64,000 nucleotides of DNA from NCBI GenBank assembly GCA_029959615.1, contig JASCOD010000006.1, positions 248,001 to 312,000 on the forward strand, written 5' to 3'. A program made the position numbers and the translations under genes. The notes under the pieces are model-generated. The model was not told the DNA's origin. It made no database searches and saw only the letters and a program-made list of their open reading frames with translations. This document shows, in pieces, positions 43,130 through 52,063 of this stretch. Position 1 is the stretch's first letter; every line of letters starts with the position of its first letter. The DNA comes from Flavobacteriaceae bacterium PS02338 (GTDB lineage: Bacteria; Bacteroidota; Bacteroidia; Sphingobacteriales; Sphingobacteriaceae).

Positions 43130-44374
43130 AGGGTATAGCAAATACTTCTTTCTCATTTCTTTATACTTGCTCAAGCCAGGTTCCCAGCTAGCTCTAATTT
43201 CTGCTTCACTTTTACCAGCTATAATCTGTTTCCTAAAATCGGCAACGCCAATTAATCTCTCGATAGGTAGTAACTGATTGCTCAATTTAGAGTCGAAGAA
43301 AGTTTCTTTTTTAGGTGATGCTTTGTAAAGTTCCATTACCCATTGAATATTAAGTTGACGTGTTTTTCTGAAAATCGACGTGTCGTAATTTCTTAAGTCA
43401 ATGCCGTAACAGACTTCATCCTTAAATAAAGGGGTTTCTGCCATACCTTTAATTCCTGTAGGAGTAAAAGAAAAATCGTAAATTCCCTTGTAATAAGGCG
43501 CCCCCAATATAGTAAAAGGAAATTTTGTACCTCTGCCTAGGTTTGCATAAACGCCTTCAAACAAACAAGTGCTAGGGTATAATAAAATTGATTGCGCCGT
43601 ATTTAAGTTTGGCGATGGCGCAACCGGTAGCTCATAAGGCATGTCATGGTTGTAATTCGCATTCTTGATGACCGTAATTTTGCACTTTAACTTATTTTTT
43701 AACCAACCTTCTCCATTTAACATTTGCGCATATTCGCCAACCGTTAAGCCGTGTGATACAGGAATTGGCTGTATGCCGATGCCAGATTTGAATTGTGGAT
43801 CTAAAATTGGGCCGTCGATAACAAAGCCATTCGGATTGGGCCTGTCGAAAATCATCACTTCTTTGCCGCTGGCAGCACAAGCCTCCATTACATGTTGTAA
43901 GGTATTAATGTAAGTATAGAAGCGTACGCCAACATCTTGAATATCAAATATCATGATATCGATATCTGCTAAGTTCTCTTTACTCGGTGTGCTCTGTTTG
44001 CCATAAAGAGAAACGACCTTAATACCTGTTTTGGCATCTACTTCGTTGCCAACATGAATACCGGCACTAGCATTACCTCTAAAACCATGCTCCGGACCGA
44101 AAATCTTTACTATTTTTACACCACGTTTTAGTAAACTATCAACGGTTGTTGTTTTATTGATAATGGATGTTGGATTAACGACCATGCCTACCCGTTTTCC
44201 TTTTAATAACGGAAGGTAGAGTTCGGTTTGTTCTGCACCAGTTTTAAAACGCGTTGAAACTTGATTTTTAGTTACGGGCGGTTTGTTGTTCTGCGTTTTT
44301 TTGCTGTTTTGTCCGCAGGCAGAAAGTGTAAAAACAACCAAGAAAATTTTTAAAAGTAGGGTGTATTTGTTCAT
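43127..44374 (-). CDS. NamZ-like exo-beta-N-acetylmuramidase lipoprotein (DUF1343/GH171)
   Basis: A 415-residue protein with a lipobox (TLSAC, C20). The family signatures are GKRVGMVVNPTSI, VKIFGPEHGFRG, 'SLYGKQSTPSKENLADIDIMIFDIQDVGVRFYTYI' (residues about 123-157), MIFDRPNPNG and 'VSHGLTVGEYAQMLNGE'. DUF1343 proteins include NamZ, which removes terminal MurNAc from peptidoglycan fragments, so this is likely part of cell-wall recycling in the periplasm or at the surface. Full length. Confidence 0.9.
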   Translation of the reverse strand: MNKYTLLLKIFLVVFTLSACGQNSKKTQNNKPPVTKNQVSTRFKTGAEQTELYLPLLKGKRVGMVVNPTSIINKTTTVDSLLKRGVKIVKIFGPEHGFRGNASAGIHVGNEVDAKTGIKVVSLYGKQSTPSKENLADIDIMIFDIQDVGVRFYTYINTLQHVMEACAASGKEVMIFDRPNPNGFVIDGPILDPQFKSGIGIQPIPVSHGLTVGEYAQMLNGEGWLKNKLKCKITVIKNANYNHDMPYELPVAPSPNLNTAQSILLYPSTCLFEGVYANLGRGTKFPFTILGAPYYKGIYDFSFTPTGIKGMAETPLFKDEVCYGIDLRNYDTSIFRKTRQLNIQWVMELYKASPKKETFFDSKLSNQLLPIERLIGVADFRKQIIAGKSEAEIRASWEPGLSKYKEMRKKYLLYP

Positions 44375-44453
44375 TTTCAGGTTTTTTAAACGTGTGTGGA
44401 CTAAAACGAAATTGAATTAGCACTTTTGCTAAGTTACAAATTATTGCAAAAAG

Positions 44454-45674
44454 TTGAATGTAGAATATTTCATATCGAGTCGTATTTCTTTAAAGGCTGA
44501 AAGAACCTTTTCAAAGTTGATTGTGCGTATTGCCATAGCGGGAGTGATGCTGAGTTTGGCGGTGATGATACTTTCCGTGGCAATCATCAAGGGCTTCAAA
44601 ACTGAAATCCAGGATAAAGTGAGAGGTTTTGTAGGGGATATCCAGATTTACCGCTTTGACTTGAATGGTTCATTTGAAAAATCACCCTTTATTCCTAACG
44701 ATACTACTTTAAACAGCCTCAAGAACAATAAACAAATTGCTTCTTTTTATCCATTCGCAACTAAACCCGCAATTATTGTTGCCAACGGTGAGGTAGAAGG
44801 AATCAACTTCAAGGGTATTGACCAAAGTTATGACTGGAGTTATATCAAGAAGCATTTAAAAAGTGGCAGTGTAATAGATTTTACGGACAGTACGAAGGCG
44901 GCGCAACAGGTACTCATTTCGGAATATACGGCCAAAAGATTAATGCTCAAAACTGGCGATAGCTTCATCATGCATTTCGTGCAGAACCCTCCTAGAAAGA
45001 GAAAATTGACCATTGTTGGGATTTATAATATCGGGATAGAAAGCTTAGACAAAGGCTTTGTGATAGGCGATATGAACTTGATTAGACGCTTAAATAATTG
45101 GCAAGCGAACGAAACTGGTGGTATAGAGGTGCGTATTAAGGATTTTAAATTGCTGAAACCAGTTGCTGATGATGTTTATAGTAGTTTGGAGTTAAAACTA
45201 AGATCACGTTCGGTTGAAGAAAGTACACCAGAAATATTTACTTGGTTATCATTATTGGATGTGAATACTAGGGTACTAATCATACTGATGCTGATTGTAG
45301 GGGTAATCAATATGATAACAGCTCTTTTGATTATGATATTGGAACGTACCAATATGATCGGAATACTAAAAGCCATGGGGATGAGAAATGGCAGTATGAT
45401 GAAGATATTTCTATACAATGCTGTTTATCTGGTAGGAGTAGGTCTTTTACTTGGAAATGTTTTAGGTTTGGGGCTGTGTTTCTTGCAGCAATACACGCAT
45501 TTATTTAAGCTCGATCAAACTAATTACTATTTAGATTATGTTCCGATAGAGGTTCATTTGACCGATATATTATTGCTAAATGCGGCTACTATTATCATTT
45601 GTACCTTGGTGCTAATTATTCCTTCCATGTTGGTGAGTAGAATTAGCCCGTTGAAAGCGATTAGGTTTAAGTAG
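44454..45674 (+). CDS. FtsX/LolE-type ABC transporter permease
   Basis: A 406-residue membrane protein with one N-terminal helix (about 25-48, 'IAIAGVMLSLAVMILSVAII'), a large periplasmic domain, and three C-terminal helices (about 278-400) ending PSMLVSRISPLKAIRFK. This is the MacB/LolE/FtsX permease layout. The start is TTG at 44454, because MNVEYFISSRISLKAERTF is the normal N-terminus in this family and no ATG is available there. No ATPase gene is next to it; in Bacteroidota such permeases often work with a distant LolD-like ATPase in lipoprotein release. Confidence 0.85.
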   Translation: MNVEYFISSRISLKAERTFSKLIVRIAIAGVMLSLAVMILSVAIIKGFKTEIQDKVRGFVGDIQIYRFDLNGSFEKSPFIPNDTTLNSLKNNKQIASFYPFATKPAIIVANGEVEGINFKGIDQSYDWSYIKKHLKSGSVIDFTDSTKAAQQVLISEYTAKRLMLKTGDSFIMHFVQNPPRKRKLTIVGIYNIGIESLDKGFVIGDMNLIRRLNNWQANETGGIEVRIKDFKLLKPVADDVYSSLELKLRSRSVEESTPEIFTWLSLLDVNTRVLIILMLIVGVINMITALLIMILERTNMIGILKAMGMRNGSMMKIFLYNAVYLVGVGLLLGNVLGLGLCFLQQYTHLFKLDQTNYYLDYVPIEVHLTDILLLNAATIIICTLVLIIPSMLVSRISPLKAIRFK

Positions 45675-45676
45675 TA

Positions 45677-45746
45677 TTCACCACCTTAGGCACCTAAGTA
45701 CATTTAAGTTTTTTCTAAGGTTTTCTAAGATGTCTTAGGTGGTGAA
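45677..45746. repeat. Long imperfect inverted repeat, bidirectional terminator, CTAAG-rich
   Basis: Arms 45677-45698 (TTCACCACCTTAGGCACCTA) and 45725-45746 (CTAAGATGTCTTAGGTGGTG) are inverted copies with a few mismatches around a T-rich centre. It fills the spacer between convergent genes and can end both transcripts. A half-copy of the right arm occurs at 50897-50917, so this belongs to a dispersed family. Confidence 0.6.
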
Positions 45747-45749
45747 AAT

Positions 45750-46661
45750 TTAATTTCGTTGTCTTAAACTTTGCAAAACCCCCATTTTCAAATCATAAGT
45801 AGATAGCGCAATCTTCTGGATACTAAGTTCTGCTAAAACATAATTGGTAATTAAGCTGGCCATTACAATCATATCTACACGTAATGGAATAAGGTTAGGC
45901 ATTTTACTGCGTTCTTCATGATTTGAATTAATTAATCGTGTTGCTAACGCTTGATAGCTTACTCTGTCAATTTCTCCTTGTGAGATTTCATTAATATCTA
46001 CGGTGGGATTTAACATTACCGAATAAGTTTCAAAAGCGCCAGCAGATCCAATTAGTGTGGTTGCTTCAAACTCTTTTCCAAAGGAAATTAATTCCGCTAA
46101 TGTCTCTTTTAAATGCAAGTTGATATGTCCTTGATCTATCTCATTGATTGGGTCAGATTTAAAAAACTTCTGCATCAATCTGGCTGCGCCAATATCAAAA
46201 CTTTTCTTCCAGTAAAACCCATTTTCATCACAAAATATAAATTCGGTACTACCGCCACCAATATCCATAATTAAGGATTTGCCTGCGATAGCTCCGCTTA
46301 ACTTTACACCTTCATAAATTAAATTAGCTTCTTCCTCTCCATCAATAATATCTATACTTATTCCGGTTTGATCTTTTACGGTATCGATAAATTCTTGGCC
46401 ATTGCTAGCACTTCTTACACCTGATGTAGCAACTGCTCTTACTGTTGAAACTTTGTATTCATCCAGTGTGACTTTAAATTCCTTTAAACAGTTTACACCT
46501 CGGTTAAATGCGGTAGGTATAATGCGATTGGCAATTGTAATATCCTCGCCAAGTTTAATCGGTTTATTCGTCTTATAAATGATATTCATCTCACTACCAC
46601 TTTTTTCGGCAATAATGAGATGAAATGTGTTTGTGCCTAGATCTATCGCAGCAATTTTCAT
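45750..46661 (-). CDS. Ppx/GppA-family exopolyphosphatase/guanosine pentaphosphatase
   Basis: A 303-residue ASKHA-fold enzyme. It shows the N-terminal AAIDLGTNTFHLIIAE, a mid-protein 'IDIIDGEEEANLIYEGV', the phosphate-binding SLIMDIGGGSTEFIF, and 'FKSDPINEIDQGHINLHL'. It lacks the C-terminal HD-like domain of long Ppx proteins, as usual for short forms. It degrades inorganic polyphosphate or pppGpp in the cytoplasm. The upstream gene (lipoprotein, 22 nt gap) may be co-transcribed. Confidence 0.93.
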   Translation of the reverse strand: MKIAAIDLGTNTFHLIIAEKSGSEMNIIYKTNKPIKLGEDITIANRIIPTAFNRGVNCLKEFKVTLDEYKVSTVRAVATSGVRSASNGQEFIDTVKDQTGISIDIIDGEEEANLIYEGVKLSGAIAGKSLIMDIGGGSTEFIFCDENGFYWKKSFDIGAARLMQKFFKSDPINEIDQGHINLHLKETLAELISFGKEFEATTLIGSAGAFETYSVMLNPTVDINEISQGEIDRVSYQALATRLINSNHEERSKMPNLIPLRVDMIVMASLITNYVLAELSIQKIALSTYDLKMGVLQSLRQRN

Positions 46662-46682
46662 GGATTGGCTGGTTTTGAGCTG

Positions 46683-47432
46683 TTAATCTACGAAATCATC
46701 TCGCAGCAACAAAACGAGGGCGGCACTACTCAATAGCATTTTTTCTTTTTCATTACTCTTTTTTAGGAAGATAGTACCATTGTTAATCAGTGATACTGCA
46801 CCTACAATTTCTCCACTTTTGTTTTCAAACTGAAAGCCAACAGGAATTTTGCTAATGGATGTCGGCTTGGTTTTAATTACAGTTTTTACCGTGTAGTAAT
46901 TTTCTTTGTCTAATACGATTTTACCAACTAGACCATTTTTATACATTTCAACTTGAGCATTGTTTACCTGCATTTGCCAAGGTTTTTCAGCATCGTCAAG
47001 GTATATTTGAGCAAAACATCTGTTGAGCAACGAATCTTTTTCTCTATACCTTTCTGCTTTCATTTCTACCTTTTCACCGGTAATGTAAAGGTTGCGGCTT
47101 TTCAAAGCGTTGGTCATAAATACTTCCGAATTTCCCGCGGTGGGCGAGGTTAAAGCAAAAGTCATTTCGTTTCTTTTTTTCTCGCTGCCTATCATTATGC
47201 TTTCTTGGCCATTGCTAAAACCAAAGGCACGTTTGCTGCCCTTATTCCAAGATCGTTTAACGTATTGTGTTTGATAGTCGGCAAAAGTAACTGTTTGATT
47301 AACTCGTAAACCTTGTGTGCCTTTTACGGGGTGTTGCACCAGCTCGCTATTTGCCACATCGATTTGCATGCTTGCGCAAGAGCTTAAAAATAAAGCGATA
47401 AGCCCTAAGAATTTGTAGTAATTAAATTTCAT
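46683..47432 (-). CDS. Lipoprotein of unknown function
   Basis: A 249-residue lipoprotein with lipobox LFLSSC (C19). The mature chain is beta-rich and carries 'YVKRSWNKGSKRAFGFSNGQ', 'RNEMTFALTSPTAGNSEVFMTN' and a hydrophobic C-terminal stretch (KMLLSSAALVLLLRDDF, residues about 228-247). I do not recognise the family. It precedes the Ppx/GppA gene on the same strand. Confidence 0.7.
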   Translation of the reverse strand: MKFNYYKFLGLIALFLSSCASMQIDVANSELVQHPVKGTQGLRVNQTVTFADYQTQYVKRSWNKGSKRAFGFSNGQESIMIGSEKKRNEMTFALTSPTAGNSEVFMTNALKSRNLYITGEKVEMKAERYREKDSLLNRCFAQIYLDDAEKPWQMQVNNAQVEMYKNGLVGKIVLDKENYYTVKTVIKTKPTSISKIPVGFQFENKSGEIVGAVSLINNGTIFLKKSNEKEKMLLSSAALVLLLRDDFVD

Positions 47433-47568
47433 ATTGTGTGTTTTACGACATCGAAACTATTAAAAATCACACCACGACGAACGGCGTTGGTCGCTTTTTA
47501 CATTATTTAACATTTACAAATAAAGGAAGCAAACTGAGCTTCAGGGGTAATCACGAAGCATGAGTATT

Positions 47569-48021
47569 TTAAATTGCTATACAAGTTGCTGTATGCAAAA
47601 TCTTAAAATTACATGAATTGGCTATGAAACACAGTTCATTAGCTTGCTGATGTAGGGAATTGGCGAGGTCTATTTGGTTAGGGTTGCTTATGGTAACAGT
47701 AGGGTATAGGTTTACTTCAATAAACTTTCCACTTCCTTTTTCATTAGTCTCAAGAATCGCTGTAGCTTGGTCTGTATAGGCTAGAACTTCTATTTGGTGT
47801 TGACTGCAAACATATAAATAAGACATCATATGGCATGACATTAGACTGCTCAACAATAAATCTTCTGGGTTATGTAAGCTAGGGTCTCCCTTAAAAGCTT
47901 TTGCAGCAGATAATGCTAATTCTGGCTTGCCATCGAAACTGATGGTATGGCTTTTTAAGTATCTTTTAGTAGAAGGTTTTTCTATTTCCCAGTTGAGTGT
48001 GGCTTTAAAAAAGTGGTTCAT
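47569..48021 (-). CDS. OsmC-family peroxide reductase
   Basis: A 150-residue protein with the two redox cysteines of OsmC/Ohr proteins: C63 in SLMSCHMMSYLYVC and the second in NELCFIANSCNF, near residue 130. The family start 'FKATLNWE' and 'NPEDLLLSSLMSCHMM' are clear. These thiol peroxidases reduce organic hydroperoxides in the cytoplasm. An extra cysteine follows a few residues after the second redox cysteine. Confidence 0.92.
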   Translation of the reverse strand: MNHFFKATLNWEIEKPSTKRYLKSHTISFDGKPELALSAAKAFKGDPSLHNPEDLLLSSLMSCHMMSYLYVCSQHQIEVLAYTDQATAILETNEKGSGKFIEVNLYPTVTISNPNQIDLANSLHQQANELCFIANSCNFKILHTATCIAI

Positions 48022-48103
48022 AGGCTACAAAAATGTGTCTAATGCTTGCTCCTTAAAATAGAGTTACGAAGTTTAACTTTAGCTTATGGTTTTATTAAGG
48101 GAA

Positions 48104-48132
48104 ACTTACGAAGTTTCAAAAACTTCGTAAGT
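48104..48132 (-). terminator. Terminator of the NatAB-like ABC exporter operon
   Basis: ACTTACGAAGTT (48104-48115) and AACTTCGTAAGT (48121-48132) pair perfectly over 12 bp with a 5-nt loop. It lies 60 nt past the stop of the minus-strand permease. The T-run is short. Confidence 0.6.
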
Positions 48133-48191
48133 CTTTAAACAAGTTTGTCTTTGCTCTTTTATCCTTGTTCCCTGCTCTTTTATTCTTTGCT

Positions 48192-49532
48192 CTAGTTCTT
48201 ATAAGTAAACCACTTAAACATTTCTTTGAAAGTAGTTTTCTTACCGTACATTAAGATACCTACCCGATAAATTCTTCCAGCCATCCAAACGGTGCCTATA
48301 AAACCGAGTACTAAAATAATCATTGATAGTGATAATTCCCAGTTGGCTACACCATACGGAATACGAACTACCATGGCAATCGGAGAGGTAAAAGGGATCA
48401 TCGATAGCCAAAATGCGGTGCTTCCATAAGGATCGTTGGTAACCACACTTAGCGATAGCGCATAACCTAAAAGTAAAGGCATCATTACCGGCATCATAAA
48501 CTGCTGTGTCTCGGTTTCACTATCTACTGCCGAACCAATAGCGGCATATAAAGCGCTGTAAAACAGATAGCCACCTAAAAAGAAGAAGATAAATACGCAC
48601 ACAATCTTACCAACATCTAAACCTGCCAAACTTTTTTGGATATCGCCAATTGGGCCGGCTTGGGTAGTCGCTGCTGCCATAGACGGATTAGCCTGTGCAA
48701 TTTGACCTTGAACCTGCGTATTTGCGGAGATTTTTTTGATGTCTTCCTTGCCTACAAAAATGCTTACCACCGCTGTGCTGATGGTTAAAGTGAGTACAAT
48801 CCATAGCATAAACTGAGTTAGACCCACTAATGCAATACCAATGATTTTACCCATCATGAGTTGGAAAGGCTTTACAGAAGAAACCATTACCTCAATAATA
48901 CGACTGGTTTTTTCTTCAATTACGCCACGCATTACCTGTACGCCGTAAAGCATAATAAACATAAACATTAAAATACCAGCAGTAAAAGCGATAAAGCTAC
49001 TGGCACCAGCGCTAGACTCTTGTTCGTCGCCTGTTTCCGCAATTTTTTTAGTAGTAATATCTACGTCAGTTTTTAGTTTATCTAAATCCGATTGAGAAAT
49101 TCCAGATTGCTTTAATTTCTGATTTCTAATTAACTCTTCTATATCACTTGCAATCCGTTTGTTTAATGATAGGCCAGCTTGTTTAGCACCAAATAATTCA
49201 ATTCCCTTTGGTTCTTCTAAAGAGAATTCAGGGAGATAAAGCACATAATCATAATCAGATTTGTTAAGGGTTTTCTTAGCCTTTTCCAGATCCGAATTAA
49301 GATAAGTATAACTGATGTTTTTATCGGTTTGCAGTTGCTCTGTTAAAGTTTTGTTATTGCTTACAACAGCTACGCTGTCATGGGTATCTTTAATGCCTTT
49401 ATAGGTGAAATAGCCAATTAGCCCGTAAACGCCGGCAATAAGCAAAGGAGTTAAAAAGGTCATGATGATGAACGATTTCTTTTTAACTCTCGATAAATAT
49501 TCCCTTTGAATGATGAGTAAGATTTTATTCAT
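48192..49532 (-). CDS. ABC-2 type permease (NatB-like)
   Basis: A 446-residue membrane protein: one N-terminal helix (about 24-43), a large extracytoplasmic region (about 45-175), then five or six helices. It contains 'LYGVQVMRGVIEEKTSRIIEVMVSSVKPFQLMMGKIIGIALVGL' (residues about 198-241), the recognised ABC2/NatB sequence, and a further 'ETQQFMMPVMMPLLLG'. Its partner ATPase lies upstream with an 8-nt overlap. The pair exports an unknown substrate, sodium being one possibility from the family name. Confidence 0.9.
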   Translation of the reverse strand: MNKILLIIQREYLSRVKKKSFIIMTFLTPLLIAGVYGLIGYFTYKGIKDTHDSVAVVSNNKTLTEQLQTDKNISYTYLNSDLEKAKKTLNKSDYDYVLYLPEFSLEEPKGIELFGAKQAGLSLNKRIASDIEELIRNQKLKQSGISQSDLDKLKTDVDITTKKIAETGDEQESSAGASSFIAFTAGILMFMFIMLYGVQVMRGVIEEKTSRIIEVMVSSVKPFQLMMGKIIGIALVGLTQFMLWIVLTLTISTAVVSIFVGKEDIKKISANTQVQGQIAQANPSMAAATTQAGPIGDIQKSLAGLDVGKIVCVFIFFFLGGYLFYSALYAAIGSAVDSETETQQFMMPVMMPLLLGYALSLSVVTNDPYGSTAFWLSMIPFTSPIAMVVRIPYGVANWELSLSMIILVLGFIGTVWMAGRIYRVGILMYGKKTTFKEMFKWFTYKN

Positions 49533-50433
49533 GGTTTTGCCCTTTCACTTTTTCAATAAAAATATCGTTCATAGTTGGTATAACTTCATCTAAACGGTGA
49601 ATATTTACGTGCGGTAGTAACTGTATTAAAGCCTCGTTGGCAGTACGATTTTCTTGTAGCTTTAGTTTTACCAAGGTATGCTCTTTTACTACTTCTGTTT
49701 GTAAAACTTGGAAAACTTCATTGTTGGATAGCGTGTAGTTACCTTCGTATTCTACCCAATAAGTGTTGCTGCGATAGCTAGCTTTAATATCATCTACAGC
49801 ACCATCTAGTATCTTTTGCGATTTGTTGATAAGTGCAATGTTGTCGCAAAGTTCCTCCACACTTTCCATGCGGTGCGTAGAGAAAATGAAGGTCGCTCCA
49901 TTTTTGTTCAATTCTAAAATTTCATTCTTTATGATATCAGCATTAACAGGGTCGAAACCAGAAAACGGTTCATCCAAGATAATCAGTTCAGGTTGATGTA
50001 AAACTGTTGCCACAAACTGTACTTTTTGTTGCATGCCTTTACTTAAATCCTCCACCTTTTTATTCCACCAATCTTTCATCTCAAGTTTTTCAAACCAGTA
50101 CCTAATGCGTTTGGTGGCTTCAGAACTGTGTAGTCCTTTTAGTTTAGAAAGGTAAAGTACCTGTTCTCCAATTTCCATTTTTTTATACAGACCGCGTTCT
50201 TCCGGTAAATAGCCAATTTGAGAGATGTGTTTGGTATTGAGGCGTTCTCCGTTTAAAAATACATCACCACTATCCGGAGCCGTAATTTGTGTGATGATTC
50301 TAATTAGAGAGGTTTTACCAGCACCATTCGGACCCAATAACCCAAATATCTTGCCTTTTTCTACTTCCAAGCTCACATTATCCAAGGCACGGTGCGTGGC
50401 ATACTGTTTTACAATATTCCTTACGCTTAACAT
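49525..50433 (-). CDS. ABC transporter ATP-binding protein (NatA-like)
   Basis: A 302-residue ATPase: Walker A GLLGPNGAGKTSLIR, ABC signature LSKGMQQK, Walker B LIILDEPFSGFD with the following H-loop FSTHRMESVEEL. A C-terminal accessory region (about 215-302) is typical of ABC-2 exporters. Start codon ATG at 50433; it overlaps the permease by 8 nt, so they form an operon. Confidence 0.94.
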   Translation of the reverse strand: MLSVRNIVKQYATHRALDNVSLEVEKGKIFGLLGPNGAGKTSLIRIITQITAPDSGDVFLNGERLNTKHISQIGYLPEERGLYKKMEIGEQVLYLSKLKGLHSSEATKRIRYWFEKLEMKDWWNKKVEDLSKGMQQKVQFVATVLHQPELIILDEPFSGFDPVNADIIKNEILELNKNGATFIFSTHRMESVEELCDNIALINKSQKILDGAVDDIKASYRSNTYWVEYEGNYTLSNNEVFQVLQTEVVKEHTLVKLKLQENRTANEALIQLLPHVNIHRLDEVIPTMNDIFIEKVKGQNHE

Positions 50434-50928
50434 ATAAATCTTTTAGTTTCGATGATAAGATAGCAAAAAACGGGTTTTGTTACGTTGAATTTGTTTTTTA
50501 TTAGAAAATGGGAGTGTATTACTTGGCGAATAAGGTTCTGCTATCCGCTTGATTTTTTTTTGCAACTGCCTTTTTCATTACTGTCATGCTGGGCTTGTCA
50601 AAGCATCTATCCACAGACAATCTTTCGACAAGCTCAAGATGACACTAACAAAAAGTACTATCAGGTTTACATAACAAAGGCTGTGCAATAAAAATAGTTA
50701 GGAAGTAGAAACTTTGCGCACTTCGCATTACTCTTCTTTTCCTCGCGGTTAATTTTACCGCAAAGGCTGCTAATTATTCGCCTAGAACGCAAAAAAGAGA
50801 TTTATCTACCCTTACAAGATCTATATATCACAAAATGAAAACCATGTAAGGCATATAAGTTCATTGAAGAATAAGTCTATACAAACTAAAATGTGCTAAG
50901 GTGTCTTAGGTTGTTAAAAAAAGAAAAA
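50434..50928. other. 495-bp gene-free spacer built of decayed dispersed repeats
   Basis: No credible gene; a 68-codon open frame at 50485-50691 is formed by repeat sequence. It holds an inverted repeat (50582-50604 and 50622-50644), a segment (50713-50792) with TTTGCGCACTTCGC and GCGGTTAATTTTACCGCAAA resembling common palindromic spacer repeats, and a CTAAGGTGTCTTAGGT half-repeat at 50897. Confidence 0.5.
50582..50644. repeat. Imperfect dispersed palindrome (TGTCATnnTGnGCTTGTCnAAG type)
   Basis: The left arm TGTCATGCTGGGCTTGTCAA and the reverse complement of the right arm TGTCATCTTGAGCTTGTCGA agree at most positions, around an 17-nt centre. This sequence type recurs widely in Bacteroidota intergenic DNA; here it has drifted. 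Confidence 0.6.
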
Positions 50929-52011
50929 TCAACTAGTTTTAGTGAGCAACCGCTTTACATAATCAATAAATGTAGTTCTTCGCTTTCTAGGATTTTCTGG
51001 ACCAATTAAAAAACCATAAGGCTGCAAATCTGGGTGGCTATCACAAATGATTTTAGCCATTCCCAGTAATGGAATAGCCAAAATCATTCCAGCAATGCCC
51101 CAAACCATTTCGCCTAAAACAATAGCCATGATGGTAAACAACGGATTGATGTTGACTTGTTCGCCAACAACCAATGGTTCCAAAATATAAGTCTGTACAA
51201 ACTGAACCACAAAATATGTAAGCAACACAAAAATGATTTTATCACTACCACCACCTTGTGCCAATACTGCCAAAACTGTTATAGAGGTGCCAGTTAAGTT
51301 GCCCACAAACGGAATAATTTCTAATAAACCACATAGCACGGCAAAAAATATAGCATTCTCCACACCAACTAAACTGAAACCAATGCCATACATTACCCAT
51401 AACAAACCAATCATGGCAGCTAATCCGCTCAAATACTTTTGCGATACCTTGCCTGCTTTATGAACAATTACATCTGTATCTTCTTTCTCTTTTCTAGCAA
51501 CCAGTTTTAAAATAAATTGCTTGATATGGTTTCGATATAGTAAAAATAGATACATATATACTAATACCAGCACCGCATTAATGGCAACGCTCATCATTCC
51601 AGAAGCAAAAGAAAATAGCATTTCGCTAGTATTGCTACTGCTTTTTTCAATAATTTCTTTCTGCTGTTTGGCATCTATACCAACCGTGTCATTAATCCAT
51701 TTACGCAAATTATTGAACAGATGATAGAGTCTGTTTTTCATCTGATCGATGTTTTCTGCTAAGCTCGATAACTGAATAGAAAGCAATAGCAGAATTAACG
51801 TAATACTTGCTATGAAAATAAGCATACAAAATAAAGCGCTGATAGCCCTACTTATGCCTTTGCTTTCAAAGTAATTGCACAATCGAATAAATAACATAGA
51901 CAGCACTGCTGCCAACACAATAGGAATTACAAATGGTGCAGAGAAGTAAAGCCCTGCAAAACCAAGTGTGAAAAATAAAAGTACATTAACAGATTGTTGA
52001 AGTTTCTCCAT
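50929..52011 (-). CDS. AI-2E family transporter (PerM-like)
   Basis: A 360-residue membrane protein starting at ATG 52011 (MEKLQQSVNVLLFF); a GTG eight codons earlier at 52035 is an alternative. About eight hydrophobic segments, with the conserved family regions 'VLCGLLEIIPFVGNLTGTSI' and 'QTYILEPLVVGEQVNINPLF', and a charged loop in the first half. The family includes AI-2 exporters and sodium/proton antiporter-like proteins; substrate unknown. Confidence 0.9.
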   Translation of the reverse strand: MEKLQQSVNVLLFFTLGFAGLYFSAPFVIPIVLAAVLSMLFIRLCNYFESKGISRAISALFCMLIFIASITLILLLLSIQLSSLAENIDQMKNRLYHLFNNLRKWINDTVGIDAKQQKEIIEKSSSNTSEMLFSFASGMMSVAINAVLVLVYMYLFLLYRNHIKQFILKLVARKEKEDTDVIVHKAGKVSQKYLSGLAAMIGLLWVMYGIGFSLVGVENAIFFAVLCGLLEIIPFVGNLTGTSITVLAVLAQGGGSDKIIFVLLTYFVVQFVQTYILEPLVVGEQVNINPLFTIMAIVLGEMVWGIAGMILAIPLLGMAKIICDSHPDLQPYGFLIGPENPRKRRTTFIDYVKRLLTKTS

Positions 52012-52063
52012 TGAAGAAGATAACACCTCGATCACATGAAATGTTTAAATCTGCAAGCCCGAT

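Noticed and set aside
45677..45746. CRISPR-like repeat possibility for the CTAAG-rich repeats
   Set aside because: Only a single inverted pair and one distant half-copy; no regularly spaced direct repeats and no cas genes in the window.
50485..50691. 68-codon + frame in the 50.4-50.9 kb spacer
   Set aside because: Made of dispersed repeat sequence with no recognisable domain.
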